Assembly: GCF_963662255.1 (NCBI RefSeq)
Contig: NC_085068.1
Coordinates: 5,084,001-5,148,000 of the forward strand
Length of the DNA: 64,000 bases
Direction: 5' to 3'
From: Cinclus cinclus
Taxonomy: Eukaryota > Chordata > Aves > Passeriformes > Cinclidae
Shown here: one piece after another, positions 13,556-25,700 of the stretch
Layout: each line of letters starts with the position of its first letter
Numbering within the stretch: position 1 is the first letter of the stretch
The notes under the pieces: model-generated
Databases searched by the model: none
What the model saw: only the letters and a program-made list of their open reading frames with translations
What the model was told of the DNA's origin: nothing
Translations under genes and position numbers: made by a program

Positions 13556-13960
13556 TGTTACACCGGCACACGTGAACGCTGGCGGAGCCGCGGTTCGCTC
13601 CCGGCGCCGCTGCGGCAGTCCCGGCGTGTCCCCCTGACCTTGCTGCAAACCGCAGCGGCCTTTGGGACGCGGGACCGCAGCCGCACGGCTGTGGGAGCGG
13701 ACGTGCCCGGGCTCTGGCCGGGGGATGCCACCGGGGATCCCCCTTGGCAGGGACCGGCGAGGCAGGGACGCTGGCCGGCGCTGCGGGGAATTCCAGCGCT
13801 GGGCTGGGAGCGCGCTCGCTCGGGAGCTGCGGGGGGACAGGGATGGAGCAACGCGGGTCAGCGAGAGCGTGCAGAGAACCGCGTGTGCTCCCCCCGGCCG
13901 CTCCTCCGGGCCCCTCTCCAGATAAGCACACTGGCTTTAGTTAAAGTGTGTGCCAGCTGT
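13556..13960. promoter_or_regulatory. Intronic CpG island
   Basis: About 400 bp with high GC and dense CpG, in sharp contrast to its AT-richer flanks. It lies more than 20 kb inside the CAMTA1 intron. In vertebrates an isolated CpG island of this kind often marks an alternative promoter, an antisense or enhancer transcript, or a poised regulatory element. I saw no spliced coding exon in it. The one minus-strand donor I checked downstream, near 13341, is in the wrong phase for the following CAMTA1 exon. CpG density is seen directly; promoter function is inferred. Confidence 0.6.
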
Positions 13961-16900
13961 AGCCCCGCGACCGGAGCAGGCAGAAACGTGGCGTTGAATG
14001 ATAATTAAATACATTCGCATCATCTGTCATTTTTTACTGCAGGTGCCGGTGTAATAAATCCGAGCTTGACTCTTCTGTCAGCTGGCAGCGAACGTGTTTT
14101 AACACCAAATCCCGGGGGAATGAATTCAGAATGGCTTGGCCTTGCACGGGGAGGAGCCACCTGTAACACGCCAAGTGGGTAACGCATACTTGATTGCTTT
14201 CATAGTACTTTTATTATTTTGGTGAGACGTGCCTGATGTAGCGTTTCAACCCACTCCCACAGGGAAGGCAAACATTTCCACCACCGTACTCCTCCCACAC
14301 CCCAACCCCCCAAACACAGCCCCGGCTCTGCTCTCCTCAGCCCCCAGCATTGTCCCAGCATCTTGATGCACCTGTGACCTGTTGGGGTTGTTAGGATTTT
14401 GGTCAAATAAAAGAAGTCAAAGAAAAAAAAGGAAACAAAAAAAATTTGCAAATTAATTTACACAGAACAACAACTCAGATTGAAGTTACTATGTTGTAAA
14501 ACCTAACTCATCCCTCTGGTGCACAGTGAAGGAGCAGCTCTGTTTCCCCACAGATACATGCAAACTGCTGCCCAGACATCTTGTGAACAGCAAATCCTTC
14601 ACTGCAGATACTGCTAGGGCACCCCATATGACACCATTTTCCACAGGTATCCACACATCTGTGATACAGCACCAGCCTCTTAAGTGTAGTGATGCTGCAA
14701 TAATGAACTGTTTTGAAGTCAATTCACCAATAGTTTTCTTCTCCTTGCCTTGCACACACAGCCCAGTTGATGCACAGATCAGGCACAAATCCAGGTGTTG
14801 CAGGATGTTCCTGTGTCCAAGCTGGCTCCTGTCCCACGAAGGAAAGCCAGTCCTGGCTACAGGACAGGACCCAGTCCCTGCTAGTCCAGATGGGAAAAGC
14901 ATGGAATGAGAAGGGAGAAGCCAAAACCCCAATGAGAACAATCCTCCTGATTCTCACTACGGAGCACCGGTGCCGCGGTGTGTCATGGCTGGGGCTTGCC
15001 AGATGCACGCACTATTTACAGCCCTGGCACTTACACAATTAGAGCTCAACAACTTACAATACAGGCCTGGAAATCAGAACACTTTATTTACCCAGCCAAA
15101 GCTTTATTGGTGCAGTTGGCTTTCCAATGAGGGAAGTGGTGTTTATGAAGCACTTCCTTGTAGGTGCCTGTCTGCCTTCAGCTGCCCTGAACGTCTCTCT
15201 TCTGGCAGCACAGGCTGGTGGGAAACATGCAGGTAAATCCTTTGGCAGTACTCTCCATCTTCCAGGACTTGCTGCACTTTTAACCTAATGAAGTCCCGAT
15301 TCTAATTTGAGGCAGAAAATGCAACTGAAGCGGGAAACAGCTGTGGGTCCTGCCCCAAAGTGGGCACAGGTGCCTGCATTTGCCCCTAGTTTCTACCCAC
15401 ATTCACTGTGTGTTCCACTCCTTGTTCAGTTTTGTACTTTGCCAGCCATATGTGTGTCTTGGAGCCACACATCTTTTTTAACAAATTACATTAAATTAAA
15501 TCGTAAGTAAGCTGAGTGGCTTCAGAAGAGCAGAACCCCCCCTTTTGTGTGCAGAACAAAACCCAGTGCTGCCTGCTTTGCGGTTTCCTTGGCAAGCACA
15601 CGGTTCTGCTCAGCTCTCCCTTGCTGGAGCAGCAACAGCCCTGTAACATCATCAGAACACAGGAACGATTCTGAATTCAGGGGCAGGAATTACTGACACT
15701 GAACTTACATCATGGTGACAGACCCCTTCCCAGCCACAGGCTGTCCTAAAATGGGGTCCTTGCCACTCTCCCCAGCATATTCCTAAATCCATAATGCCCA
15801 AATCCAGGATCCACCAGTGCCAAAAAATTCCTGATGTGGGTTTGCAATTCCCCCCACCAGCACTACTGCCTGCAGCATCACCCCGTGCTTTAAACAAAAG
15901 CACGGTTTTCCTTTCATTAAAACTGTTCCCACGGATTAAAGATTTGGAGGCCACAGCAAAGCAAGTTAAACATTTACTTTCTATTAAATCATCTAAATGA
16001 GAAGATTAAAACCTGTTTTACATTTAACAGGCAAAGTCAAATCAGCACAGGAGCAGCTCAGCACGTACTTAAGAGCCAAGGCCTTCTGACTTGCAGAGGT
16101 AATCAATTTACAGAGGGAGGGATTTCCTAAAACTACTCAGAAAGGGGTAAAAAAAATAGCACAAATACATTTGAACAAATCCCCTTCTGTCCCCATGGCC
16201 ACCTCCTGGAGCTGTTTTGCTGCAGCTCCAATCAGTTCTCTCCCATTGACAGCTCTTGCCCCAGATTCCCCCATAAAATATTTTCACAGCTGATTAGTCT
16301 ATTTAGCACGTTGCACGCTTAAGCTCTTTTGTTTATTTTTCATTTGAGATGGCAGGAAGAGACGAACCAATGGAATGCAGAAGGGGGTTATTGACTGTGT
16401 TTAATAGCAACTGTTTGCAGGAGTAGCAGTTAGAGGTCACAGAGGTGATGCAGACACAGCTGACTGCTGCAGGAATTTCTGCTCTAATTTTCTAACATCC
16501 AAACAGACTCTGCCTGGTAACAGAAACCACTGAACTACAGCTGGTTTCTGCCAAGCAGAATTCCCAGGGGAAGCTGAAAGTCTCCCTTTACAGGGCCAAA
16601 ATCCAAGTCTATTTGTATTTGCCTGCAGCTGATCTAAGGAGACCAGCTCTGTTCTGCCATGCAGGTACTGAGGCAAAGCCCCCACTGCTGCCAGGCACCT
16701 CTTTCACAGTGTGTATTAGACAAACTTTGGGATCAGCCATCCCACCAAAAGGGTTTTTTGGTGATGCAATTTCAGATGAGTGCCAAACACACAGAGTAAC
16801 ACAAAGCACTGTCACTGCTGGACATGGTCGTCCATCCAAACCCAGGTACTGAACTGGCACATGCCATGATGCCCCCGTGGCCAGCAGGGAACCCCAGAGG

Positions 16901-17569
16901 GACTCACACACAGATCTCAGTCCTGGGTTTCCAAGTGAGGTGCTCTGATGCAATGAGTAGCTGATTTCACACCCCCTCTCTAACACAGCTCCATCAGCTG
17001 ATCCTGCTGCCATTAAAAGGAAGACATCAGAGCTCCCACACTAAGATATACGAGAATTAGACTGAATCCCCCCACATGGCCTAGAGGTCATCCCAAAGAG
17101 AAGTCTCTACTTCAGTTATATAACCCTCAGCTTTAAAAAGTGAAAAGCAGCAGGATGGAGTGAGGGCCAGACCAGATGTGTGCAGCCCCTGGGGTGGAGG
17201 GTTGCTTACTATTAAATGATCACACAATTTGAGGGTGAAGCAGTGCACAGCTAAAGGGAGAATCACGTGAAAGTTGCTGCTTAAGTGGCCTTGTCAGACA
17301 AGGTTTTTTGGCATGAGCATGTATTATGCAAAAGGAATGATCCCTTTAACTAAAATATTTGGAAGAGGGTTGCACACCCAGGAACCAAAGGGAGGCTTTG
17401 CTGTTATTTCTCATCTGGTCGTGCTGAATAAAATGGTCCAACTTACAAAGTATTTTAGGACAGAACTTGGAGGCTGTCTCTACTTGCAAGCAAATGCATT
17501 TTGCCACTTGTGCAGATTAAACATACTACATGCAGACAGGAAAGTAGCTGGGTGGCCCCAAGGCTCGCT

Positions 17570-18160
17570 GGAGAGAAGCCATACCACCCGTTGGCCACGG
17601 ATGATGTCCAAGGGGCAAGGGTCCCAACACGAGCCACGAGCAGGAGGCAGGGGAACAGCCCTGGGACGCTCTGCAGCAGCCGAGAGTCAGTGTTCCCGCT
17701 GCTCACACTCACACACCCGGACACGGGAGCCCACCAGCACGGCAGCGGGGAGCTGCGAGCTCCAACCCTCTCCCCCTCCGCCCCTCCCCGGGGACGGCTG
17801 AGGCGCTGCCCTCGCCACAGCCACGGCGCTGCCTGCCCTACAATCGCCGTCTCCTCCAAGCCCTCATCTTCCCTGCAAACCTGCACATTCAATGCCTTCG
17901 CAGCACCCTCCTGTGGGGATTCCGCGTCCGTACAGACACGGGGGCAGCTGGAAACGGGGCGCGATGCAAACCCTCCTCTTCCTCCTCCTCCGGCGAGGCG
18001 CGGGGACAAGGCAGCTCCAGCCGCGCCGGCCGCCGGCACTGCCCCCGGTACCGAGCGGGGCTGGGTGAGGAGGAGATGCCAAAAGCACCGCGGTCACTGG
18101 CACAGCCCGGACAACTGCGGGGGCTGCGGCCAGCGGCACTGCCGGCACTGCCCCGCAACC
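17570..18160. promoter_or_regulatory. Second intronic CpG-rich island
   Basis: About 590 bp of GC-rich, CpG-rich sequence, densest at about 17.92-18.15 kb. The long open frames here (up to 234 codons on plus and 194 on minus) reflect GC-poor stop codons and have no recognisable domain. It could be an alternative or antisense promoter within CAMTA1. Function is inferred from composition only. Confidence 0.5.
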
Positions 18161-19146
18161 AGCCGGTGTCTTTATAACCTACTGACTCACAAAGCCAAGC
18201 AGTGACAGGTAACTACAAAAAGGAGCAAAAATGAATACATTTCTTTGTAGCAATCTCTGACGTACACGAAGTGCTCCTCAACAACCTCCCTGGGGTGTGC
18301 AACTGCCCCCCGCGGGGTATATCACGGCTTAAAAACCTGCTTTCAAAACCAGGAAAAGCTTCATTTAGCAGCACCTCCTTTGGAACCGCTTTTGCATGAA
18401 CACTTCTGTTTTCATGGTGATGCTGCATTTTCATTCAGATACTTGAAAGTATTTTTGTCACAAGTTGCAGTGATTTTACACAACACTTTGCACCTCAATG
18501 AAAACCAAACAGTGCACTCGTTTTTAAGAGAAAGAAGACTTGAGAAACTTTATAATTTTTATGTTACTAAACATTTACGTTTAAAAAAAATTGTGTGATA
18601 TCTACACTCTTAATATACAGCATTCAGAGTGGTGCCAATATACAGAAAAGCCAGATATTGCAAGAATGCTGCAAAATTAGACTTGGATAAATCTCAACTC
18701 TGAATCAATTATTACCCTCCAGGTTACAGAGTAACTTAACATCCTTCAGCATGTGACTTGCAGAGAGCACAAAAATCGGTTCACTTGTGCAATGGGCAAT
18801 AAGAACATGGATATGGCATCATTCACTTTTGAAGCCGCTCACACCATATTAACTCATCATAATAGATGATGCTTCTGCAGGAACAAAACAAATTTTTTTG
18901 CTTCCCAAATGAAGGATTTTCAAAGAAGTCTGGCAGAAGTGCAGGCACAATACAGACACACCTCTCTAGTTTAGATGCTCTAAAGCAAGGCAAGAGCAAA
19001 TAGTGGGAGAGATGATAATCCCTCATCTACTTTTTCCTCTACCTAACGAGTTCTTTCCATACCCTCACTGCCTGGCAATGACCACTTTCACCTATCAGGA
19101 GTGGCACATTGCTCCCATCCCTGGAGCACTCAAGTATCCTGTCATG

Positions 19147-19198
19147 GAAAAAAACAGGCCATAGAAAAAAACAGGCCATAGAAGAAAACAGGCCATAG
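19147..19198. repeat. 17-bp tandem repeat, 3 copies
   Basis: Three adjacent copies of a 17-bp unit containing ACAGGCCATAGAA; the third carries one A-to-G change. A small intronic minisatellite seed. Confidence 0.9.
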
Positions 19199-22100
19199 AA
19201 TCAGTCAGACAGAAGCTGTCAGAGAAGAGTATCTAGTCTGGAAAATTCAGGTGCAAAACTGCAATTAAAGATTGTCTTCCCATTGCTAGAAAGCCTTCCC
19301 AAACCATCATCCCCAACACGAACTAAAACCTTCTCTTGAAAGTTAAAAATTCATTGCACTTGTCAAACTCGCAGAAAGGAAAAGCTGCTCAGCTACTAAA
19401 TTCTGAAGACATAACTGAGCCTTGCTCTTCCAAGGCAAAGAAGGGCTGAGGCTGATGGGAAGCAGGCATATGGAGGCTGGAGGCAAAGGCAGAAAATCCA
19501 TCCAGAAGAACCCAGAAAGGCAAGGAATCAGATGTGGCAGAACAGAGCAGGCAGAGCTGAAGGAATAAGAACCAAGCACATGATTTTTGTTACTGTGCCA
19601 TACTGTGACCAGGGAAGGCAGGATAGGAGAAGAGTCCCATCATTACCAGATATACAACGTGACTTATTACTACCATCAAAAACTACAGCACCTTCCCAGC
19701 AGCAGCAGCAGGATTTTCTGGATGAGAACACCCCACTTCTACCCTGAAGAATATCAATTCTTCCTCCACTACCCAACCCTGCCCAGGGGATAGTAGAGCT
19801 TTTTTATTCCCAGCTACAAAGAAAATGTGTCCTAAATAAACGGACAAGAGAAAGGCAAATATGTTTGATAATAAAGTCTTGCAAGCTGTAGGCCTTTACA
19901 GGAGGGAAATAATCTCCACAGCTGGAAGGACACCTCTCCTGGCATCAAGGTCAGAACTTCTTAAGGAATGGAGGCCACTAGGCAGCACATACTGGCCCCA
20001 ACCCAACTGGTACCTCACGAGCACAGTTCCCCTGGCTGCTGCCTTCTGCATATCCCCAAGAGGAAAAACTAATCCACAGCATAAACCCTGGCTATTAGAT
20101 CATATGTGGATCCAGCTACTGAATCAGTAATTCCTCAGCACCTCCTCAGCCCACAGGTGGAGGAGAATGAGAAATGAACAGAGGGACCTGGGTGACAGGG
20201 CAACAGAGCCTCTCACTAGGAACACATCGCACCACACAGCACCTTCCAGGCCCCATGCAAAGAATGGAGAAAAGCAAGTTGCAGTATTTGTTTCATACGT
20301 TCATCACAACAGGAACATCAGCCAGATCTAGACTAGGTCCAAGGGATAATCACTGTAATTAGCACTTCGTTCATATAATTACCAGCAGACCCTGTAACAT
20401 TTTACAATGGAGGTAATTACCCACATTTTACAGCTGAGGAAACAGATACAATGCAGGTGAGTAACTTAAAAGAAATCATCAGTGAAAGTGTGGCACAGCC
20501 AGAGGCTGCAATTATCCTTATTCCCAGCCAAGGCTCTCCCCAATAATCCATGCTGAATTCACTTCTGTCTTGTGGGAAGGAATCCAGAGAAAATAAACAC
20601 AAACTGGAATTTCCAATGTCTAGAAGAGCTGAAAAGCAGACAAGCCAAACCTGAAGGAGAAATAAAAACACATGTTTATCACTGAGCATTTTCTGAGCTG
20701 AATGTGCAGCTACGAGCGGAGAACAGGCAGAGGAACCTGCTCTAGCAGACACAAAGCCAATGCAGGGTGTCAAGGGCTACAGTTCTACTTCTGAAGCAGA
20801 GGAAAAGCAGAAGCACAGGAGAGGGTCAAGGCTGGCTGCCCATTGGCACCAGCTCAACCCCTCAGCCATCAGAGTCCTTAATGCAAGTCGAGAAGTTAGA
20901 GATTAAAGCAGGAGCAATAATTAAATTATTTAAGGACTTTGCAAACCAACACACACCCAGAGCAGCAAGCAGGGTGACAAGCCTAAGAAATTCACCCCCA
21001 CCCTGAAAAGAACCTCCCTGCAGAGTGGCTGCCAAGGACTGCAGTCCTGCCCCAACAGCCGGTGTCCCAGTGTGAGGCCAGAGCAGGACTCAGACTCTGC
21101 TCTGGAAAGGAGGAATTCCATTCCCTTCCCCTCTGAGCACAAGAGCAGTAGGAGCAGCAGGATCCATGCCTAGAACCCACCAGCCCTGAAACGCGAGTAA
21201 GGTTAGCTGGCACTTGGTCAGTTTATTGCACAGGGTCAGGTGCTGCATGGAAATCTGTGTTTTCCCAGGTACAGTCTTGGGCAGGGGATACAGACCTGTC
21301 CTGTACTTTCATCCTGCACCTCTGAATGAGTTTTAGTGTTATCAGAAAACAGTGTGTTTGTGCTGACCTATACATCTGATTTTCAAAAGTAGTCAGACCA
21401 AAGTGAGCAATTTGATGCTGCCTATGTTTTATTAAATAAGCAGCACATGCAGATGACACACAGGTGTCTATTAAGGTTGAATAAAGCAGATTAGATTAAT
21501 CCAACCCCAGCTGCATTACCTGAACTGCAACACATGCAATGCTCTCAATCTTGCATGTGTGCCAAGGATTTCATTTCAGCCCTTCAGCCTTCTGTTAAGG
21601 TTAATACATAAAAGCCTCCAGCAGCAGAAGATATTGCATAGATTTCAAAATTAAGACTTGTTTCAGGAGTGGATGTTGTCAACATTCTGGCTTTGAGTAA
21701 CAGAAAAACCTCGTAAGCAGGAACAGATCTCTCAATAGAGTATTCTCTCAATATCTAAATAGACAAATGTTTTGCTTTGCAAACATTTTGCAGCATTTGT
21801 GTAGTTCTTTGATTAAGTGTTTGATGAAAACATGTATTTGAGTTACTGCTCAGTGAAAAACAAGCTCAGTAAAGTGAATTAAGTTCCATCATCTCTTGCC
21901 ATCCAAGGGTCAGCTGTTGGTGTTCCTGCTGTATCCAGCAGCAGTGCAGCAAAAGCCCGGGGACAGATTTTACACTGGGGCAAATAGTGTTATTGCTGCA
22001 TCAACAAAGCAGCTTTTATTGCCAATATTTACTGCGTTTTATAAAGGAAACGGGGGACAATTCCTATTTCCTCCCTTCCCAAAGGCTGTACCTCCTCCCT

Positions 22101-24623
22101 CAGCAGCTCTAGCATCCTGGAAGCCCATGCAATAGCTGAACAGGCAAAACCCATATTATTTACACCAATATCTGCAAATAACCATCTGCATCTAACACAA
22201 TACACGGAAATATCACAACAAAGCATGCATCACTCTGTCATCCCACCACCTTGGGAGCTACACCCAGAGAATGCCATGGGTCAGAGCGCTTACCTTATGA
22301 AAGAAGGCAGGATGGACACGACAAAACATGAAATGAGACAAAAAGAAAAAAAAAAAGAAACAAGACATTCTAACCATCTTTTAAGCTGGTTTCTTTTTTT
22401 TTTTATTATTGACTCCAATTCCCAACATCAGACATTTTACTCAATTTCTTCTTTTTCCCTGCTATTTGTTCCAGCAGGAGGCAGCCAACAGCCAGCCCTC
22501 TGCACAGGGAAGGAGCTTTCTTTCAGTTTCCAGACATTTAAATAAAGGTTTTTAAGAACTGTTGCCCTGGAAAGTCAAGGCATTCACATCTAACTGCTGC
22601 CAACAAGGAGAAAAAGAGTCTTCAAGGAGTTTTCTTGGGAAAAGTAAGTATTTTTTCCCACTGAGTTTTAAGAACGCTGTTCTGGAGACTGGAGAAATGG
22701 CTTGAGATGGTTTCTGGAAGATTCTTCTTCTCAGGCTGACAGGTAGCCATTAAACCCAAGCCAAAGCCAAATCCCAGCTATCCCAGACAGGCTCTACAAG
22801 GAGCAGCATTCTGTGTACCAGAACTGACAACTCCAGGTCTACAAAAACAATTCCAGCTAAAATTTGGAATGGGACGGGAAAGAAAAATCCTCCTGAATGC
22901 TTCAAGCACTGATGGAGGCTGTGACAGTCCAACCACAGCTCATAGCCACAGGGTCAGAAAAACTCACACAGTAACACAGAGGTGCTGGGCAGGGAATTCT
23001 GTGAATACTGGATCTGCCACTACTTTTAGCAGGTAATTCTGCCACACAAGGACAGTTTAAAAACAAAGATCTTGTGGTTAAGCAGAGAGATCAGTGCTGG
23101 AAATACTCTTCTTAGTATTCTTAGGGATGCCAATTCAAATCAGCTGTTTCCTGAACCAGGTCCTGGATGATGGTGTATCCCCATGGTCCAGGTAGAATCT
23201 GCTAGGGCTGAATCCCTCAAGACTAACAGAGGACTCAGTGGGGAAGGAGACAGACAACTCAGGCTCAGGCCTGGAGGTCAGCAGGACCCCCAGACAGGGG
23301 AGCAGAGCCAAACAAAGTCCAGTTTCCCTGGGGAAAGAGTTAGCAGAAGGTAGTTCAGGTGAGCTTCAGGCTCCTCCAGAGGCCAGGCACCAGCAGAGCC
23401 TAGTGGCACTATGTGAACAGCTCACTACAATTTTAAGCTGTAGTCCTAATGGACAATATAAAGTTTTATAAACATCAACAAGGCTCTAAGAAGACCTAAA
23501 TCCATTTCAGTGCTCATTTAGCAGCTTCATCTGTGTGCAATTAAAACTTCAGCATTAAATGTTAGAGAATAAAATAATGAGACACTTAAAAAGTAATCTG
23601 TACTTCAGTGGGCCACGCTCAGTGGATTCCATATGATCATTTACCAGATAAAAATAGAATCTGGCCAAAATCTGTCTTATCCACTGCTTCCCTTTCAACA
23701 GGAGAATGGAAAGAACCAACTAAGCTTTGGGGGCTTAGCCATCCCACATACACACAACGCTGGTTCCCTAAGCACAGGCGTGCCTAAAGCACAGCTCCAA
23801 GCATTGATAACTTCTCTTTGGGCTCCAATGATAACAGAAAAATACATGCAAATTGAGTTTCAAGTGAGATTTTCATTTTGGTCTGAAGCCTAATCTTTTA
23901 TTAAAACAGCTATCAGTTTGGAGCTGATGGTTAGGAAAAGTTAACTTCAGGACAGGGAAAAAAAAATTAACAGTGAAAGAATAGTTCTTATTCATAAGTG
24001 TATCTGAAATGCTCCCAAGGTTACTGTAAGCTATGAAAGCTGACTAGAAGGGGACATGGATGGGCCATGGACAGGCCACGAGCATGGGTTTTACTGAACA
24101 AAAGAACTGTAGGAAAAATGTGAATTAAAAGCAAAGATGTACAAAAATATAAAAATAGATTAAGTGGGAGAATACAGATCAAAAGAAGTAAAGTATTATA
24201 CAGTCAACATACACACAGTTAAAAGAAGCAAAAACCAACGAAAAATACATATTTTATTAACAACTGAAATAATGTTTATTCAAGAAAAGCCAACATTGCA
24301 CATCTTCATATAAAAGAAAAGACATCTGGGGAGGTCAAAGAACGCTACAGTTTAAAATGATGAAATGTTACAGCTTACACACCAAAATTAAAAATGAAAT
24401 GAAATTTAAAAAATGAAATGGTTACCAAAGTAATGCAGGTCAAGGGATCAAAGGTGAAGGGTCACACACTATTAAAAAGAAATCCAAAAGGGCGTCTGCA
24501 TCAAGATCTCTGCAAAACAAAGGAGCTTCAGTGAGTAAAACTAGAACCTTCCATGGAAGCACATCAAAGCTCTTGCACTCCATACCCAGCCCATGGCACG
24601 CTTAGCTGCTCTCCTGTGCTGGT

Positions 24624-25700
24624 GGCCACTGACCCTCCTGCGGCCACTGACCGTTCCTGCGGCCACTGACCGTTCCTGCGGCCACTGACCGTTCCTGAGG
24701 CCAATGACCGTTCCTGCGGCCACTGACCCTCCTGCGGCCACTGACCGTTCCTGCGGCCGTTCCTGCGGCCAATGACCCTCCTGCGGCCACTGATCGTTCC
24801 TGAGGCCACTGACCGTTCCTGAGGCCAATGACCCTCCTGCGGCCACTGATCGTTCCTGAGGCCACTGATCGTTCCTGAGGCCAATGACCGTTCCTGCAGC
24901 CACTGACCCTCCTGCGGCCACTGACCGTTCCTGAGGCCACTGACCCTCCTGCGGCCACTGACCGTTCCTGCGGCCAATGACCGTTCCTGCGGCCAATGAC
25001 CGTTCCTGCGGCCACTGACCGTTCCTGAGGCCACTGACCGTTCCTGAGGCCACTGACCGTTCCTGCGGCCAATGACCGTTCCTGAGGCCACTGACCCTCC
25101 TGCGGCCACTGACCGTTCCTGAGGCCACTGACCGTTCCTGAGGCCAATGACCCTCCTGCAGCCACTGACCGTTCCTGAGGCCACTGACCGTTCCTGAGGC
25201 CACTGACCCTCTTGCGGCCACTGACCCTCCTGCGGCCACTGACCCTCCTGCGGCCACTGACCGTTCCTGTGGCCACTGACCGTTCCTGAGGCCACTGACC
25301 GTTCCTGAGGCCACTGACCGTTCCTGAGGCCACTGACCCTCCTGCGGCCACTGACCGTTCCTGAGGCCACTGACCGTTCCTGCGGCCACTGACCGTTCCT
25401 GAGGCCAATGACCCTCCTGCGGCCACTGACCGTTCCTGCGGCCACTGACCCTCTTGCGGCCACTGACCCTCCTGCGGCCACTGACCGTTCCTGAGGCCAC
25501 TGACCGTTCCTGCGGCCACTGACCGTTCCTGCGGCCACTGACCGTTCCTGAGGCCACTGACCGTTCCTGCGGCCACTGACCGTTCCTGCGGCCACTGACC
25601 CTCTTGCGGCCACTGACCCTCCTGCGGCCACTGACCGTTCCTGTGGCCAATGACCATTCCTGCGGCCACTGACCATTCCTGAGGCCACTGACCCTCCTGC
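24624..25700. repeat. Minisatellite, 58 units of 18-19 bp
   Basis: Counted by hand, the array has 39 units of 19 bp (plus-strand type GGCCACTGACCGTTCCTGM), 18 units of 18 bp (type GGCCACTGACCCTCCTGC) and one 12-bp truncated unit. These sum exactly to 1,077 bp. The two types differ by CGTTCC versus CCTCC, a one-base length change plus substitution. Ten units carry GGCCAATGA instead of GGCCACTGA, creating a CCAAT pentamer. Three units carry a CTCTTGC variant. Because one unit type is not a multiple of three and neither type creates a stop on the minus strand, all three minus frames stay open for about 400 codons. These are not genes. The array lies within the CAMTA1 intron and is transcribed from the minus strand. 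Confidence 0.97.

Noticed and set aside
13290..13931. 213-codon minus-strand frame through the intronic CpG island and TG tract
   Set aside because: The apparent start is GTG, the C-terminal half is the microsatellite, and the possible donor near 13341 is in the wrong phase for the next CAMTA1 exon.
17455..18205. Overlapping 175-234-codon frames in the second CpG island
   Set aside because: High GC, no domain, and the minus frame begins at GTG rather than ATG.
24624..25700. CRISPR-like array
   Set aside because: Units are head-to-tail with no unique spacers, in vertebrate intronic DNA. It is a minisatellite.
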